Position numbers and translations under genes: made by a program. A stretch of 64,000 nucleotides of DNA from Myxococcales bacterium (GTDB lineage: Bacteria > Myxococcota > Polyangia > Nannocystales > Nannocystaceae): NCBI GenBank assembly GCA_016793465.1, contig JAEUJW010000097.1, positions 54,385-118,384 on the forward strand. Reading direction: 5' to 3'. Positions 43,976 through 53,231 of the stretch are shown here, in pieces. How positions within the stretch are numbered: position 1 is the first letter of the stretch; every line of letters begins with the position of its first letter. The notes below the pieces were generated by a model. That model was not told where the DNA came from, ran no database searches, and saw only the letters and a program-made list of their open reading frames with translations.

Positions 43976-45895
43976 TCAGCGCCGGCTGTACAGCGCCGCT
44001 TTGCTCGGCTTCTTGCGCTTCCCGACGTTCTCGCCCGCGAGCACCTCGACCGGCACGGGCGGGGTCAGCTCGATATAAAACCCGCGGTCGTCGCGACGGG
44101 CCGTGAAGCTGCTGCGCTTGTGTCGGACCTTGCGCACGTACCGCTCCTCGAGCGCCCCTTTGATCTTGTAGTCGTGGTGGCGCAGCAGGAACGACGTGAG
44201 CCCGAGGATCTGATGATTGTACGTGCGGTGGCAGCCGTGGCTGTCGCCGCGGGAGATCGACGGGTAGTTCACCGACCCGTGGGTGCGGATGGCCCGGTCG
44301 TGCAGCTTCCCGTCGCTGGTCACCAGGTGGTGGATGAGCATCGCCAGGCCGTAGGCCGAGCGGTAGCCCGGCCCGAGCAGCTCCTGCTTCAGCTCCCACT
44401 TGCCGTTGCGGGCGCGCACCAGCTCGCGGTCGGGCGTCGACTTCGGCGCGAACCACACCGGCGACACCACCAGGTCGCGCCACACCCGCGGCCCGATGTC
44501 CGACGCCTTGAACTTCTTGACCACCGCCCCGTTGCCGAGCTTCTCGTCCTGCCACCCGCCGATGGTCGTCGGCCAGCGCACCAGCGCCGTCTCGCGGTCG
44601 CCGTGCTTCGCGTACACGATCAGCATCGGGCGCCGGTTCGTCACCCGCCGCGCGTGCTTGCCGCGAGGCGCGTCGTAGGACACCTCGCCGCGGTCGATCA
44701 CCGCCCGCAGCTCCACGCCCTCGCGGTGGTACGCCGGCGCCGGCGGCAGCTTGATCGCCACCCGCGGCTCCTCGGCCGCCAGGCGGGCGCGCAGCGAGGC
44801 GCGCACGCTAGTAAAATCTCGCCAGCCGAGCGCCGCCGCGGCCGCCTCCGTCGCCCGCGAGATCAGGTCCGGCGCGCCGTGCTCGAGCGCCGGATAGTCG
44901 CCCTGGTAGCGCATCTCCGGCCCGTCGAGCGTGCGCCCGAGCACCGTGCCCCACTCGGCGCGCGCCGACCCGTCCTCGATCAGGCCGGCCGCGTCGGCCA
45001 CCCGCTGGCGCAGCACCCGCAGCGCCAGCCGCAGCTCGAGCTCCCGCGAGTCCCCGGCCATGGCCTCCCGCGTCTCCGCGTCGACCTCGCCGGTGGCGAC
45101 GATCCAGTGGCGCCGCTGATAGGCGCGCAGCGCCTCCGAGGTCGTCCAGTCGAAGTACCCGCGGCTGCGGCTCTGCGCGCTCATCAGCCCCTCGCACACC
45201 AGGTGCGCCTGCAGCCCCGCGATCGTGCCGGCCCGCGCCTCCGCCTGCTCGAGCTCGCCGACCGTCTTCTTGAAGCGCGGCTCGGCCGCGACCAGCGCCT
45301 CGCGCGAGGCGTGCCCGCCGCGCCGCATCGCCGCCGCGACCAGCCCGCGCAGGCGCCCCAGCGCCGCGTCACGGCTGTCCCCGGTGGCCCGCTTCTCCCA
45401 CCGCATCACCCCGCCGGTGGCCAGCGCCTCGTCGGCCACGGCGTCGTGGCAGCGGTGGCGCTGCTCGTCGTCCATGCGCGCGAGCACCACGTGGAAGTTC
45501 GGCGAGATGCCATAGAGCTCGAGCGCGCGGTCCTCCTCCTCGATCGACCCGGCCTCGAACTTCTCGCCCGCCAGCCGCACGTACGTCGCCGCGTAGGCCG
45601 GCGGCGCGTGGCCCACGGCCTGGGCCGCGCCCGCCAGCGCGAACGGCGTCCACTCGTCGCCGAGGTCGACCGCCGTCAGCCCGCGCTCGCTCGCCTCGTC
45701 GGCGCACACGCTGCCCGTCGCCTTGCCCGCGGCCAGCACCTCGAGCGAGCGCTCGCACTTCGCCGCCGCCTCCGCCGCTCCGCCGACGCCTGCGACCGCC
45801 AGGCAGGCGCCCAGCTCCAGCGTGCGGCGGACAACCCTCGTGACCCTCGTACATGCAGCGAACAACATGATCGTTGCCCTGTCTTTGACACGCAC
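43976..45895 (-). CDS. L,D-transpeptidase (YkuD) with peptidoglycan-binding domain
   Basis: A 639-residue exported enzyme. Signal-like N-terminus (LELGACLAVAGVGGAAEA), a long helical region, a PG-binding-1-like part (GYFDWTTSEALRAYQRRHWI), and a C-terminal YkuD catalytic domain: IRTHGSVNY (H539), SHGCHR with H553, catalytic C555 and R557. It makes 3-3 crosslinks or attaches proteins in peptidoglycan. The domain order resembles YcbB/LdtD-type enzymes. Met10 (45868) is another start choice and sits nearer the signal helix. Divergent from the cupredoxin-like lipoprotein. Confidence 0.9.
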   Translation of the reverse strand: MRVKDRATIMLFAACTRVTRVVRRTLELGACLAVAGVGGAAEAAAKCERSLEVLAAGKATGSVCADEASERGLTAVDLGDEWTPFALAGAAQAVGHAPPAYAATYVRLAGEKFEAGSIEEEDRALELYGISPNFHVVLARMDDEQRHRCHDAVADEALATGGVMRWEKRATGDSRDAALGRLRGLVAAAMRRGGHASREALVAAEPRFKKTVGELEQAEARAGTIAGLQAHLVCEGLMSAQSRSRGYFDWTTSEALRAYQRRHWIVATGEVDAETREAMAGDSRELELRLALRVLRQRVADAAGLIEDGSARAEWGTVLGRTLDGPEMRYQGDYPALEHGAPDLISRATEAAAAALGWRDFTSVRASLRARLAAEEPRVAIKLPPAPAYHREGVELRAVIDRGEVSYDAPRGKHARRVTNRRPMLIVYAKHGDRETALVRWPTTIGGWQDEKLGNGAVVKKFKASDIGPRVWRDLVVSPVWFAPKSTPDRELVRARNGKWELKQELLGPGYRSAYGLAMLIHHLVTSDGKLHDRAIRTHGSVNYPSISRGDSHGCHRTYNHQILGLTSFLLRHHDYKIKGALEERYVRKVRHKRSSFTARRDDRGFYIELTPPVPVEVLAGENVGKRKKPSKAALYSRR

Positions 45896-45993
45896 CCCCC
45901 GCGCGAGCGCCGTGAAATTCCGGAGCCCATGGCTGGCAAATCCGTCGCATCGTCTGTCGCGCGACCCCGCACAGTAGTACCTTACGCGCCGTC

Positions 45994-46803
45994 ATGTACC
46001 GTCTCTCGGCGTTCCTCGCCTCCACCCTGCTCGCCTGCGGCAACTCTGGCTCCACCGCCACCGCCACCGCGTCGCTGACCACGGTCAGCGCCGGCGCCAC
46101 CGCCACCGACGCCGAGGCGTCCGCCGGCGACACCACCGCCGCGCCCGCGCCCACCGGCGAGACCGGCAGCGCGGCCGCCACCACCGGCGCCGGCGACCTC
46201 ACCACCTCCTCCGCCGGGTCCACCGGCGCCGACGCCACCGCCGCGTCCGACGACTCCACCTCGACAGGCTCGACCTCGACAGGCTCGACCTCGACGTCCT
46301 CGACGAGCTCCGCCGCGACCACCGCCGGCGACGGCTCGTCGACCTCCGCCGCGGCCGTCTGCGGCGACGCGGTCGTCGAGCCCGGCGAGGCCTGCGACGA
46401 CGGTCTCACCCCCGACTGCGCCGGCACCCACGACGGCGGCGACGGCACCTGCGTGCCCGCCGGCGAGTGCTCGCCCGGATACGTGCTCGCCGACGCCGCG
46501 TGCGTCCCCGAGCGGGTGACCGCGCACGTGCACATCATGGTCAGCAACACCTGCGACATGACCGTCGACCCCGAGTCGTTCACCGTCCAGCCCGGCCAGC
46601 AGCTGAAGCTCGAGTACCACAACCACAGCGCGGATTACCCCGTCGACGTGTGGATGCACTACAATGGCGGCTTCACCGACCTCGAGCCCGGCGGCACCTG
46701 GAAGGAGCAGTACGAGCATTGCTTCGGCCCCGCCCCCTCCGAGGGCTACGCCGACATCTCGACCGCCTGCTCCGAGTTCCACCTGCCCATCCACTGCCTG
46801 TGA
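45994..46803 (+). CDS. Lipoprotein with DUF4215-type motif and cupredoxin-like domain
   Basis: 269 residues. Signal MYRLSAFLASTLLAC (lipobox Cys 15), then a 100-residue Thr/Ser/Ala/Gly linker. Next is CGDAVVEPGEACDDG, the myxobacterial DUF4215-like Cys-rich repeat. The last 100 residues (VHIMVSNTCDMTVDPESFTV, LKLEYHNHSADYPVDVWMHY) look like a small beta-sandwich of cupredoxin type; His, Cys and Met that could bind copper are present but the exact site is not clear. Probably a surface protein. Confidence 0.65.
   Translation: MYRLSAFLASTLLACGNSGSTATATASLTTVSAGATATDAEASAGDTTAAPAPTGETGSAAATTGAGDLTTSSAGSTGADATAASDDSTSTGSTSTGSTSTSSTSSAATTAGDGSSTSAAAVCGDAVVEPGEACDDGLTPDCAGTHDGGDGTCVPAGECSPGYVLADAACVPERVTAHVHIMVSNTCDMTVDPESFTVQPGQQLKLEYHNHSADYPVDVWMHYNGGFTDLEPGGTWKEQYEHCFGPAPSEGYADISTACSEFHLPIHCL
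46261..46305 (+). repeat. 15-bp tandem repeat in the lipoprotein linker
   Basis: Unit TCGACAGGCTCGACC occurs twice exactly and then once diverged, coding for Ser/Thr/Gly linker residues. The unit is a multiple of three. Confidence 0.8.
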
Positions 46804-46910
46804 CGAGCCCCGGCGAACCCCGCCTCGACGTCCACGTCCTCCCCGACAACGAACCCGGGAGCCGCGGACGATCCGCGACCGCGCGCGCCGGGTTGTGCTT
46901 CAATCGACCC

Positions 46911-48650
46911 ATGCTCGCGCTCCGGGCCCTGCACCGCGCCGCTCCCCTCGCCCTCCTGCTCGCCTGCACCGCCCCGCCCGAGCGCCCCGCGGCCCCGGTC
47001 GCGGCGCCCGCCGTGCCCGCCGCGCCGATCGTGCCGCCGCCGCCGGTGCGGATCTCGGTGCACGCCGAGTACCCCGGCGCCGCCGTCGAGGAGGTCGAGC
47101 GCGCCCTCGCCGAACCACTCGAGCGCGCCCTCGCCGACATCCCCGGGCTCGTCGGCAGCCGCAGCGTCTCGCGCCCCGGCCGCCTCGAGCTGACCCTCGA
47201 GCTGCCCGCCCGCGCCGACGTGAACGCCGCCCGCGTGGCCGCGTACGAGCGCCTGCAGGCCGTCCAGCGCGAGCTGCCCGCGTCGGTGAGCCCGCCGATG
47301 CTGGCCGCCGATCCCCACCCGCACGCCGCCCTCGTGTTCACCCTGCACAGCGCCGAGCTCGACGCCGTCGCCGTGCGCCGCCTCGCCGACGAGCTCCGCG
47401 ACCACGCGCTCCGGACCCCCGGCGTCGCCGACGTGATCGCCTGCGGCGGCCGCGACGCGCAGCTCGAGATCCAGCTCGACCCGTCCCGCCTCGGCGCTTA
47501 CGGCGTCTCGATCCTCGACATCATCGCGACCCTCCGCCGCGACCTCGCCCCCGCGAGCGCCCGCCTGCCCGGCGCCGTCGTGCGCGGCGCCCCGGGCGAC
47601 GTCGGCGCGCTCGCCGAGCTCGTCGTCCGCGAGGGCGACATCGGCGTGCGCCTGCGCGACCTCGCGACGATCGCCGCCACCGCCCGCGCGCCCGCCTGCG
47701 ACGCCGTCCGACTCGACGGCGCCCCCGTCGTGCTCGCCGCCGTGTACGCCGCGCGCGGCGCCCGGCCCGACGAGTTCACCGCCGCCGTACGCGGCGCCCT
47801 CACGGCCCGCGCCGCCGCCCTCCCGCCCGGCGTCACCCTCGAGGTCCCCGACCCGCCGCCGCACCGCCTCGCCCTCGCGCTCGACGGCGCCGGCGACGTC
47901 GCAGTCACCGACCTCGCCCGCCGCCTCCCCGCCCTCGCCGCCCCCGCCGTGCTGCAGGTCGGCCCGCGCGAGCCCGGAGCCACCCGCCTGCTCGCCGACC
48001 TGTTCGTGTTCGCCGACCCCGCGCCCGCGCTGTCGCTCCCGCCCGGGGTCTCGCACCTCGCCAGCGGCACCGTCGCCGACGCCTTCGACGACCCCACCCA
48101 CCACGTCGTCCGCGTCACCGGCCCCGACCTCGACGTCGACGCCGAGCTCGCCGCCCGCTTCGTCGCGCTCGCCCGCGAGACGCCCGGCGTCGCCCTCGCC
48201 GACGTCCGAGACGACCGCGCCGGCGAGCTCGCGCTCACGCTGCGGCGGGACCGCCTCGCCGACCGCGGCCTGCAGCCGGCCCCCGTCCGCGACGTGGTCG
48301 CCGCCCTGCTCGGCGAGCTGCCCGTCGGCGGCCTCCACGAGGCCGCGGTCACCACCCCGGTGATCCTCCGCATCGGCGACGGCGGGTCGGTCCCCGGCGA
48401 TCCCGCCGCCCTCGCCGAGCGGGCCCGCGGCCTCGCCCTGCCCGGCCCGTCCGGCCCCGTCCCGCTCACCGACGTGGTCGACATCCGCAGCACCGTCGAG
48501 CGCGCCGCGATCGTCCACCACGACCGCCGTCGCTGCGTCGAGGTCGACGTCCGCTACCGCAGCGCCGACCCGGCCGCCCGCAAACAATTGCAGGACGCCA
48601 CGGCCGCCGCGCTCCAGCTCCCGCCCGGCCACGCGATCGTGTGGGACTGA
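46911..48650 (+). CDS. Lipoprotein made of RND efflux porter domains without membrane helices
   Basis: A 579-residue lipoprotein: MLALRALHRAAPLALLLAC (lipobox Cys 19), short Pro/Ala linker, then sequence matching the periplasmic porter parts of AcrB/CusA-type pumps. The first porter half has EYPGAAVEEVERALAEPLER, DIPGLVGSRSVSRPG, TPGVADVIACGGRDAQLEIQ, LDPSRLGAYGVSILDI and VRLRDLATI. The second half repeats the pattern (TPGVALADVRDDRAGEL, RDRLADRGLQPAPVRDVVAA, GPVPLTDVVDI). In a real pump each half is separated and followed by six membrane helices; none is present here. It is therefore soluble and outer- or inner-membrane anchored by lipid. No membrane-fusion or outer-membrane gene is adjacent. 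Possible roles: substrate-binding antenna or decoy. Confidence 0.8.
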   Translation: MLALRALHRAAPLALLLACTAPPERPAAPVAAPAVPAAPIVPPPPVRISVHAEYPGAAVEEVERALAEPLERALADIPGLVGSRSVSRPGRLELTLELPARADVNAARVAAYERLQAVQRELPASVSPPMLAADPHPHAALVFTLHSAELDAVAVRRLADELRDHALRTPGVADVIACGGRDAQLEIQLDPSRLGAYGVSILDIIATLRRDLAPASARLPGAVVRGAPGDVGALAELVVREGDIGVRLRDLATIAATARAPACDAVRLDGAPVVLAAVYAARGARPDEFTAAVRGALTARAAALPPGVTLEVPDPPPHRLALALDGAGDVAVTDLARRLPALAAPAVLQVGPREPGATRLLADLFVFADPAPALSLPPGVSHLASGTVADAFDDPTHHVVRVTGPDLDVDAELAARFVALARETPGVALADVRDDRAGELALTLRRDRLADRGLQPAPVRDVVAALLGELPVGGLHEAAVTTPVILRIGDGGSVPGDPAALAERARGLALPGPSGPVPLTDVVDIRSTVERAAIVHHDRRRCVEVDVRYRSADPAARKQLQDATAAALQLPPGHAIVWD

Positions 48651-48687
48651 CGGTTCCCCCGCGCCCGCAACTCCCGTAACGTCGCCC

Positions 48688-49809
48688 GTGGTGCTCGTCG
48701 CCCTCGCCCTCGTCGCCGCGCTCGCGCAACCCGGCCCCGCCGCGCCCGCGACGGTCGCCGAGCGCGTCGCCGCCGTGCTCGCCCGCACCCCGCTCGTCGA
48801 CGGCCACAACGACCTCGCGTGGGCCATCCGCGAGTCGAAGCTCGGCCCCGCCGGCTACGACCTCCGCGCCCGCGCCCCCGGCCACACCGACCTCGCGCGC
48901 CTGAAGACCGGCCGCGTCGGCGCCCAGCTGTGGTCGCTCTACGTGCCCGCCGACGGCCCCAGGCACCTATTCGTCCGCACCCAGCTCGAGCAGTTCGACC
49001 TCGCCCGCGAGGTCATCGCCCGCTACCCCGAGTCCCTCGGCCTCGTGCTCACCGCCGACGAGCTCGAGCACGAGTTCCGCCACGGCCGCGTCGCCGGCCT
49101 GCTCGCGCTCGAGGGCGGCCACGTCATCGACGACTCGCTGGCCCTGCTGCGCACCTACCACGCCCTCGGCGCGCGCGCGATGACCCTCACCCACACCGCC
49201 AGCACCCGCTGGGCCGACGCCGCCGGCCAGCCCCCGCGCCACGGCGGCCTCACGTCGTTCGGCGAGGACGTCGTGCGCGAGATGAACCGCCTCGGCATGC
49301 TCGTCGACCTCTCGCACGTCAGCGACGCGACCATGGACGACGCCCTGCGCGTCAGCGCGGCCCCCGTGGTGTTCACCCACTCGTCGGCCCGCGCCCTCAC
49401 GGACGTCCCGCGCAACGTGCCCGACGACGTGCTGCGCCGCCTGCCCGCCAACGGCGGCCTCGTCATGGTCGCGTTCGTGCCCGGCTTCGTGTCCCGGGCC
49501 GCCGCCGACCGGAAGAAGGGCGAGTCCCCGCGCGCCACGCTCGCCCATGTCGCCGACCACATCGAGCACGTCCGCCGCGTCGCCGGCGTCGACCACGTCG
49601 GCCTCGGCTCCGACTTCGACGGCATGGTGGCGGTGCCCGAGGGCCTGGAGGACGTCTCGACCTTCCCCGCCCTGCTCGCCGAGCTCGCCCGCCGCGGCTG
49701 GTCCGACGAGGAGCTCGGCAAGCTCGCCGGCGCCAACTTCCTCCGCGTCCTGCGCGCGGTCGAGGCCACCGCCCGCCGCCTGCGCGCCCCCGCCGCGCCC
49801 CCGCGCTGA
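48688..49809 (+). CDS. Membrane dipeptidase (peptidase M19)
   Basis: A 373-residue renal-dipeptidase-type metallopeptidase. Zinc ligands and family motifs in order: LVDGHNDLAW, LLALEGGHVIDDS, LGMLVDLSHVSD, VFTHSSARAL and GLGSDFDGM. It hydrolyses dipeptides, including those with a D-residue. A GTG start gives a hydrophobic N-terminus (LVALALVAALAQPGPAAP) that would export it. It follows the RND-porter lipoprotein by 37 bp and precedes a dioxygenase by 21 bp on the same strand, so an operon is likely. Confidence 0.92.
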   Translation: MVLVALALVAALAQPGPAAPATVAERVAAVLARTPLVDGHNDLAWAIRESKLGPAGYDLRARAPGHTDLARLKTGRVGAQLWSLYVPADGPRHLFVRTQLEQFDLAREVIARYPESLGLVLTADELEHEFRHGRVAGLLALEGGHVIDDSLALLRTYHALGARAMTLTHTASTRWADAAGQPPRHGGLTSFGEDVVREMNRLGMLVDLSHVSDATMDDALRVSAAPVVFTHSSARALTDVPRNVPDDVLRRLPANGGLVMVAFVPGFVSRAAADRKKGESPRATLAHVADHIEHVRRVAGVDHVGLGSDFDGMVAVPEGLEDVSTFPALLAELARRGWSDEELGKLAGANFLRVLRAVEATARRLRAPAAPPR

Positions 49810-49830
49810 CCGCCGCCGTATACTGCCCGG

Positions 49831-50388
49831 ATGTTCGCCGGCCACTTCGACTTCTCCCACCCGCTCGTGTGGACCGTCGACGACGCGCTCGCGCCCGCCG
49901 CCTGCGAGGACCTGCTGACCCGCCTCGCGCCCGGCCCCTGGCTGCCCGCCACCGTCAACCGCGCCGACGGCCGCGCGGTCGACCGCCGCGTCCGCAACAA
50001 CGAGCTCGCCCTCGTCGACGACCCCGCCCTCGCCGCCGCGCTGTTCGAACGCCTGCGCCCCGACCTCCCGGAGCGCCTCATGGGCCTGCGCCTCACCGGC
50101 CTGAAGCAGCGCATGCGCTGCTATCGCTACCGCGTCGGCGAGTACTTCGGCCCGCACGGCGACCAGTCGTACCCCGGCGCCCCCGGCGAGCGCAGCCTCC
50201 TGACCCTGATGATCTACCTCGACGACGGCTGCGAGGGCGGCGAGACCGCCTTCCTCGACCTCAATAAAATCATCGTGCCCCGCCGCGGCCGCGCCCTGCT
50301 GTTCCAGCACATGGTCCTGCACGAGGGCCGCGCCGTCACCCGCGGCGTCAAGCACGTGCTGCGCACCGACGTGTTCTACCGCGAATGA
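49831..50388 (+). CDS. Prolyl 4-hydroxylase-like 2OG-Fe(II) dioxygenase
   Basis: A 185-residue oxygenase. The iron facial triad is visible as HGDQSY (HxD) and the distal His in [11 protein letters not shown]; the 2OG-binding basic residue follows in [14 protein letters not shown]. The family oxidises protein or small-molecule substrates using 2-oxoglutarate. It ends in a 13-bp overlap with the convergent second dioxygenase gene. The pair differ in family, so this is not a duplication. Confidence 0.88.
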   Translation: MFAGHFDFSHPLVWTVDDALAPAACEDLLTRLAPGPWLPATVNRADGRAVDRRVRNNELALVDDPALAAALFERLRPDLPERLMGLRLTGLKQRMRCYRYRVGEYFGPHGDQSYPGAPGERSLLTLMIYLDDGCEGGETAFLDLNKIIVPRRGRALLFQHMVLHEGRAVTRGVKHVLRTDVFYRE

Positions 50389-51368
50389 TCCGCCGCCAAT
50401 TCGGGGAACACCCGCGCCACCTTGTTTAATAGGTATTCGCCGTAGGTGCCATGAAACGCGTGCACGCTGGCCCGGTCCCAGCGCGAGGCCGCGTCGTCGT
50501 CGACCCCGCTGGCCAGCCGCGGCAGCGGCCGCACCTCGGCGTCGAAGTCCGGGTCGAAGAACAGCGGGAACGCCAGCCGCGAGCGCCCGCTCGCGTTGCG
50601 CACGCGATGCGGCGTCGAGCGGTACCACCCGCCCGTCAGCCGATCCAGCATGTCGCCCAAATTACAGACCAGCGCGCCCGGCACCGGCGGCGCCGAGATC
50701 CACCCCCGCGGCGTCCGCACCTCGAGCCCGCCGACGTCGTCCTGCGCCAGCAAGGTCAAGAGCCCATAATCGGTGTGCTCCCCGACCCCCCACGAATCTT
50801 CACACCCCGACGGAGGCGGAGGCGGAGGCGGATAATTAAAGATGCGAAACAGCACCGTCGGCTCGCGCGTGTAATTTAATACAAAGTAGTCGTCCGGCAG
50901 TCCGAGCCCCGCCGCGATCGCGGCCATCAACGAATGCGCGGACTCCGTCGCCTCGCGCATATAATCGTCGACGGCCGCCCGCAGCTCCGGCACCCGCCGC
51001 GGATGCAAGTTGCGCCCGTGCAGCGGCACCCCCGCGCGCACGCGCGGATGCTCGTCATCCAGCTCGGTCCCGTAATAGATCCCCTCTTTGTTGTCCGGCA
51101 CCCCCGAGGTCAGCTCCCCGCCGACCGGGAAGTACCCGCGCCACGCCCGGCCCGCGCGCGCCATGGCGATCTCGAGCTTGTCCGCCGCCGGCAGCGCGAA
51201 GAACCGGGCGCTCGCCGCCGCCAGCCGCGCCAGCGTCGCCTCACGCACCGCGTGGCCCACGACGTAAAAGAACCCGTGCTCGCGGCACACCGCGGAGATC
51301 GCCGCCACGACCTCCGCTCGCCCCGCTCCCCCGCTCCCCAGCGGGCCCATGTCGATGACCGGCAGCAC
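50376..51368 (-). CDS. Isopenicillin N synthase-like 2OG-Fe(II) oxygenase
   Basis: A 330-residue double-stranded beta-helix oxygenase. N-terminal DIOX_N part ([36 protein letters not shown]), then the iron site [12 protein letters not shown] (HxD) and [20 protein letters not shown] with the third His and the 2OG-binding RxS. Related enzymes hydroxylate or desaturate small molecules and antibiotics. A run of prolines, [11 protein letters not shown], near residue 185 is unusual. The codon usage includes several AT-rich spots. The substrate is unknown. Confidence 0.9.
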   Translation of the reverse strand: MLPVIDMGPLGSGGAGRAEVVAAISAVCREHGFFYVVGHAVREATLARLAAASARFFALPAADKLEIAMARAGRAWRGYFPVGGELTSGVPDNKEGIYYGTELDDEHPRVRAGVPLHGRNLHPRRVPELRAAVDDYMREATESAHSLMAAIAAGLGLPDDYFVLNYTREPTVLFRIFNYPPPPPPPSGCEDSWGVGEHTDYGLLTLLAQDDVGGLEVRTPRGWISAPPVPGALVCNLGDMLDRLTGGWYRSTPHRVRNASGRSRLAFPLFFDPDFDAEVRPLPRLASGVDDDAASRWDRASVHAFHGTYGEYLLNKVARVFPELAADHSR

Positions 51369-51514
51369 CGCGGCGCACGCTACCCCGGCCGTCCCGCCCT
51401 GTCACCGCCTCGCCCCGCGCGCCGCTGCACCCGCGCGAACGTCCGCGGCGGAGCGGCCGGACCGCGGACACCACGCGCTTGACCCGCATTCGCGGGCCCG
51501 GCTTGAATCTGCCG

Positions 51515-53152
51515 ATGCACCTGCGTCGCCCCCCGCTCCTCCTCGCCATCGCGCTCTCCGCCTGCGGCGACTCGGCCACCGTCGACCCGAGCACCACCGA
51601 CACCGACACCTCGTCCGGGGACTCCTCGTCCGCCGGCACCACGACGCAGCCCGCGAGCGCCACCGACCTCCCGACCTCCACCGACGGCAGCGCCGACGGC
51701 ACCGGCACCACCACCGACTCCACCAGCACCACCGCGCCGCTCACCAGCGGCCCCGACCCCACCACCACCACCACCGGCACGCCCGACACCTCCGACACCG
51801 GCGACAGCACCTCGACGTCCTCGACCGCGAGCACCGGCGACTCTTCCACCGGCAGCACCGGCAGCACCAGCACCGGCGACGACAGCACCACCGAGGCCCC
51901 GCCCTGCGGCCCCGGCTCGCCCGGCCCCGACGCCGACGGCGACGGCGTGCCCGACGAGTGTGACCCCTGCCCCGACGACAACCCCGACGACAGCGACGGC
52001 GACGGCGTGTGCGACGGCGCCGACGCGTGCCCCGGCGGCGACGACGGCCTCGACAGCGACGACGACGGCACCCCCGACTTCTGCGACATGGACGAGGTCG
52101 TCATCAATTTCCCCAAGCCGATCGACGACTACGACGTCGCCGCCGACGGCGCCCTCGTGGTCACGCGCGCCGAGACCGGCCAGGTGTTCGTGACCTGCTA
52201 CAACGGCGACCGCAGCGTCCGCCGCCCCGAGTTCGTGGCCGGCGCCTATCAATACACCGACTTCGTCCGCGCCTACCCGGAGGTCCACATCGCCCGCGAC
52301 ACCCAGCAGGTGCTCGTCACCTGGTACGACCAGAACGGCGGCGACCCCAACCACCGCATCGCCTACTCCTACCTCGACGACGCCTGCCAGCCGATCGCCA
52401 CCAGCCAGACCGCGATCACCCAGCCCGGCGCCTACATGGAGTTCCACACCGCCGCGATCGACGCCCTCGGCCACGCCGTCGTCACCGTCTCGCCGAGCGC
52501 CACCCTCATCAACCGCATCGACGACAACGGCGTCGCCGCCGCCCAGTCCGAGGCCTTTAATATCAACGCCCTCTACGGCACCCACGTCGCCCTCAATCAA
52601 GCCGCCGGCAACGGCATCGTCGCCGCCCAGATCCACAGCGGCAACGGCATCTACTACCGCCGCTTCGACAGCGACGGCGGCTGGCAGGACCCCGGCCCGG
52701 TCATGATGCCCGTCAACTATCACTACTGGTACGACGGCTTCACCCTCGGCATGAACGACAGCAGCGAGTTCGTGCTGCTGTGGCGCTCCGACGGCACCGC
52801 GCTCGACATGCGCTTCCACGCCGCCGACGGCGCCGTGCTCGCCGACGCCAGCCGCGTTACCATCGACTTCGAGGGCTGGGACGGCGGCCACTGCTACGAC
52901 TCGTTCCGCCGCCGCCACCAGGAGGTCCCGCTGCGCGGCGACAACTTCATCCTCGGCGAGGTCTACAACTGGATCACCCCGGCCCAGAACCGCGTCGTCC
53001 ACCACTTCGAACGCACCCCCGAGGGCGCCGAGCTCGCCCTCGACCAGACCGAGCACAACCTCGACGAGGGCCTCACCATCCGCCTCGACGAACTCGGCTT
53101 CGCCTACCTCCGCGACAGCCAGGGCATCCACATCGTCGCCAACTACCCGTGA
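51515..53152 (+). CDS. Lipoprotein with thrombospondin type 3-like calcium repeats
   Basis: 545 residues. Signal MHLRRPPLLLAIALSAC (lipobox Cys 17), a 100-residue Thr/Ser/Asp linker, then calcium-type repeats DADGDGVPDECDPCPDDNPD and DSDGDGVCDGADACPGGDDG with DSDDDGTPDFCD. After about residue 190 comes a large beta-rich domain (VFVTCYNGDRSVRRPEFVAG, FVLLWRSDGTALDMRFHAAD) with sialidase/BNR-like blocks but no catalytic residues found. Probable surface adhesin. The upstream in-frame Met 12 codons earlier would spoil the signal peptide. Confidence 0.75.
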   Translation: MHLRRPPLLLAIALSACGDSATVDPSTTDTDTSSGDSSSAGTTTQPASATDLPTSTDGSADGTGTTTDSTSTTAPLTSGPDPTTTTTGTPDTSDTGDSTSTSSTASTGDSSTGSTGSTSTGDDSTTEAPPCGPGSPGPDADGDGVPDECDPCPDDNPDDSDGDGVCDGADACPGGDDGLDSDDDGTPDFCDMDEVVINFPKPIDDYDVAADGALVVTRAETGQVFVTCYNGDRSVRRPEFVAGAYQYTDFVRAYPEVHIARDTQQVLVTWYDQNGGDPNHRIAYSYLDDACQPIATSQTAITQPGAYMEFHTAAIDALGHAVVTVSPSATLINRIDDNGVAAAQSEAFNINALYGTHVALNQAAGNGIVAAQIHSGNGIYYRRFDSDGGWQDPGPVMMPVNYHYWYDGFTLGMNDSSEFVLLWRSDGTALDMRFHAADGAVLADASRVTIDFEGWDGGHCYDSFRRRHQEVPLRGDNFILGEVYNWITPAQNRVVHHFERTPEGAELALDQTEHNLDEGLTIRLDELGFAYLRDSQGIHIVANYP

Positions 53153-53174
53153 CCCTCACGAGCCGGACAGGCTG

Positions 53175-53202
53175 CTGGCGGCCGTCACGCTCACGCCGCC
53201 AG
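53175..53202. terminator. Hairpin between convergent lipoprotein genes
   Basis: Arms CTGGCGGC and GCCGCCAG (8 bp, perfect) with a 12-base loop in the 79-bp gap between convergent stops. Likely a bidirectional terminator. Confidence 0.55.
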
Positions 53203-53231
53203 GCCCCGGCGGGGTGATCCCCGATCGATAT

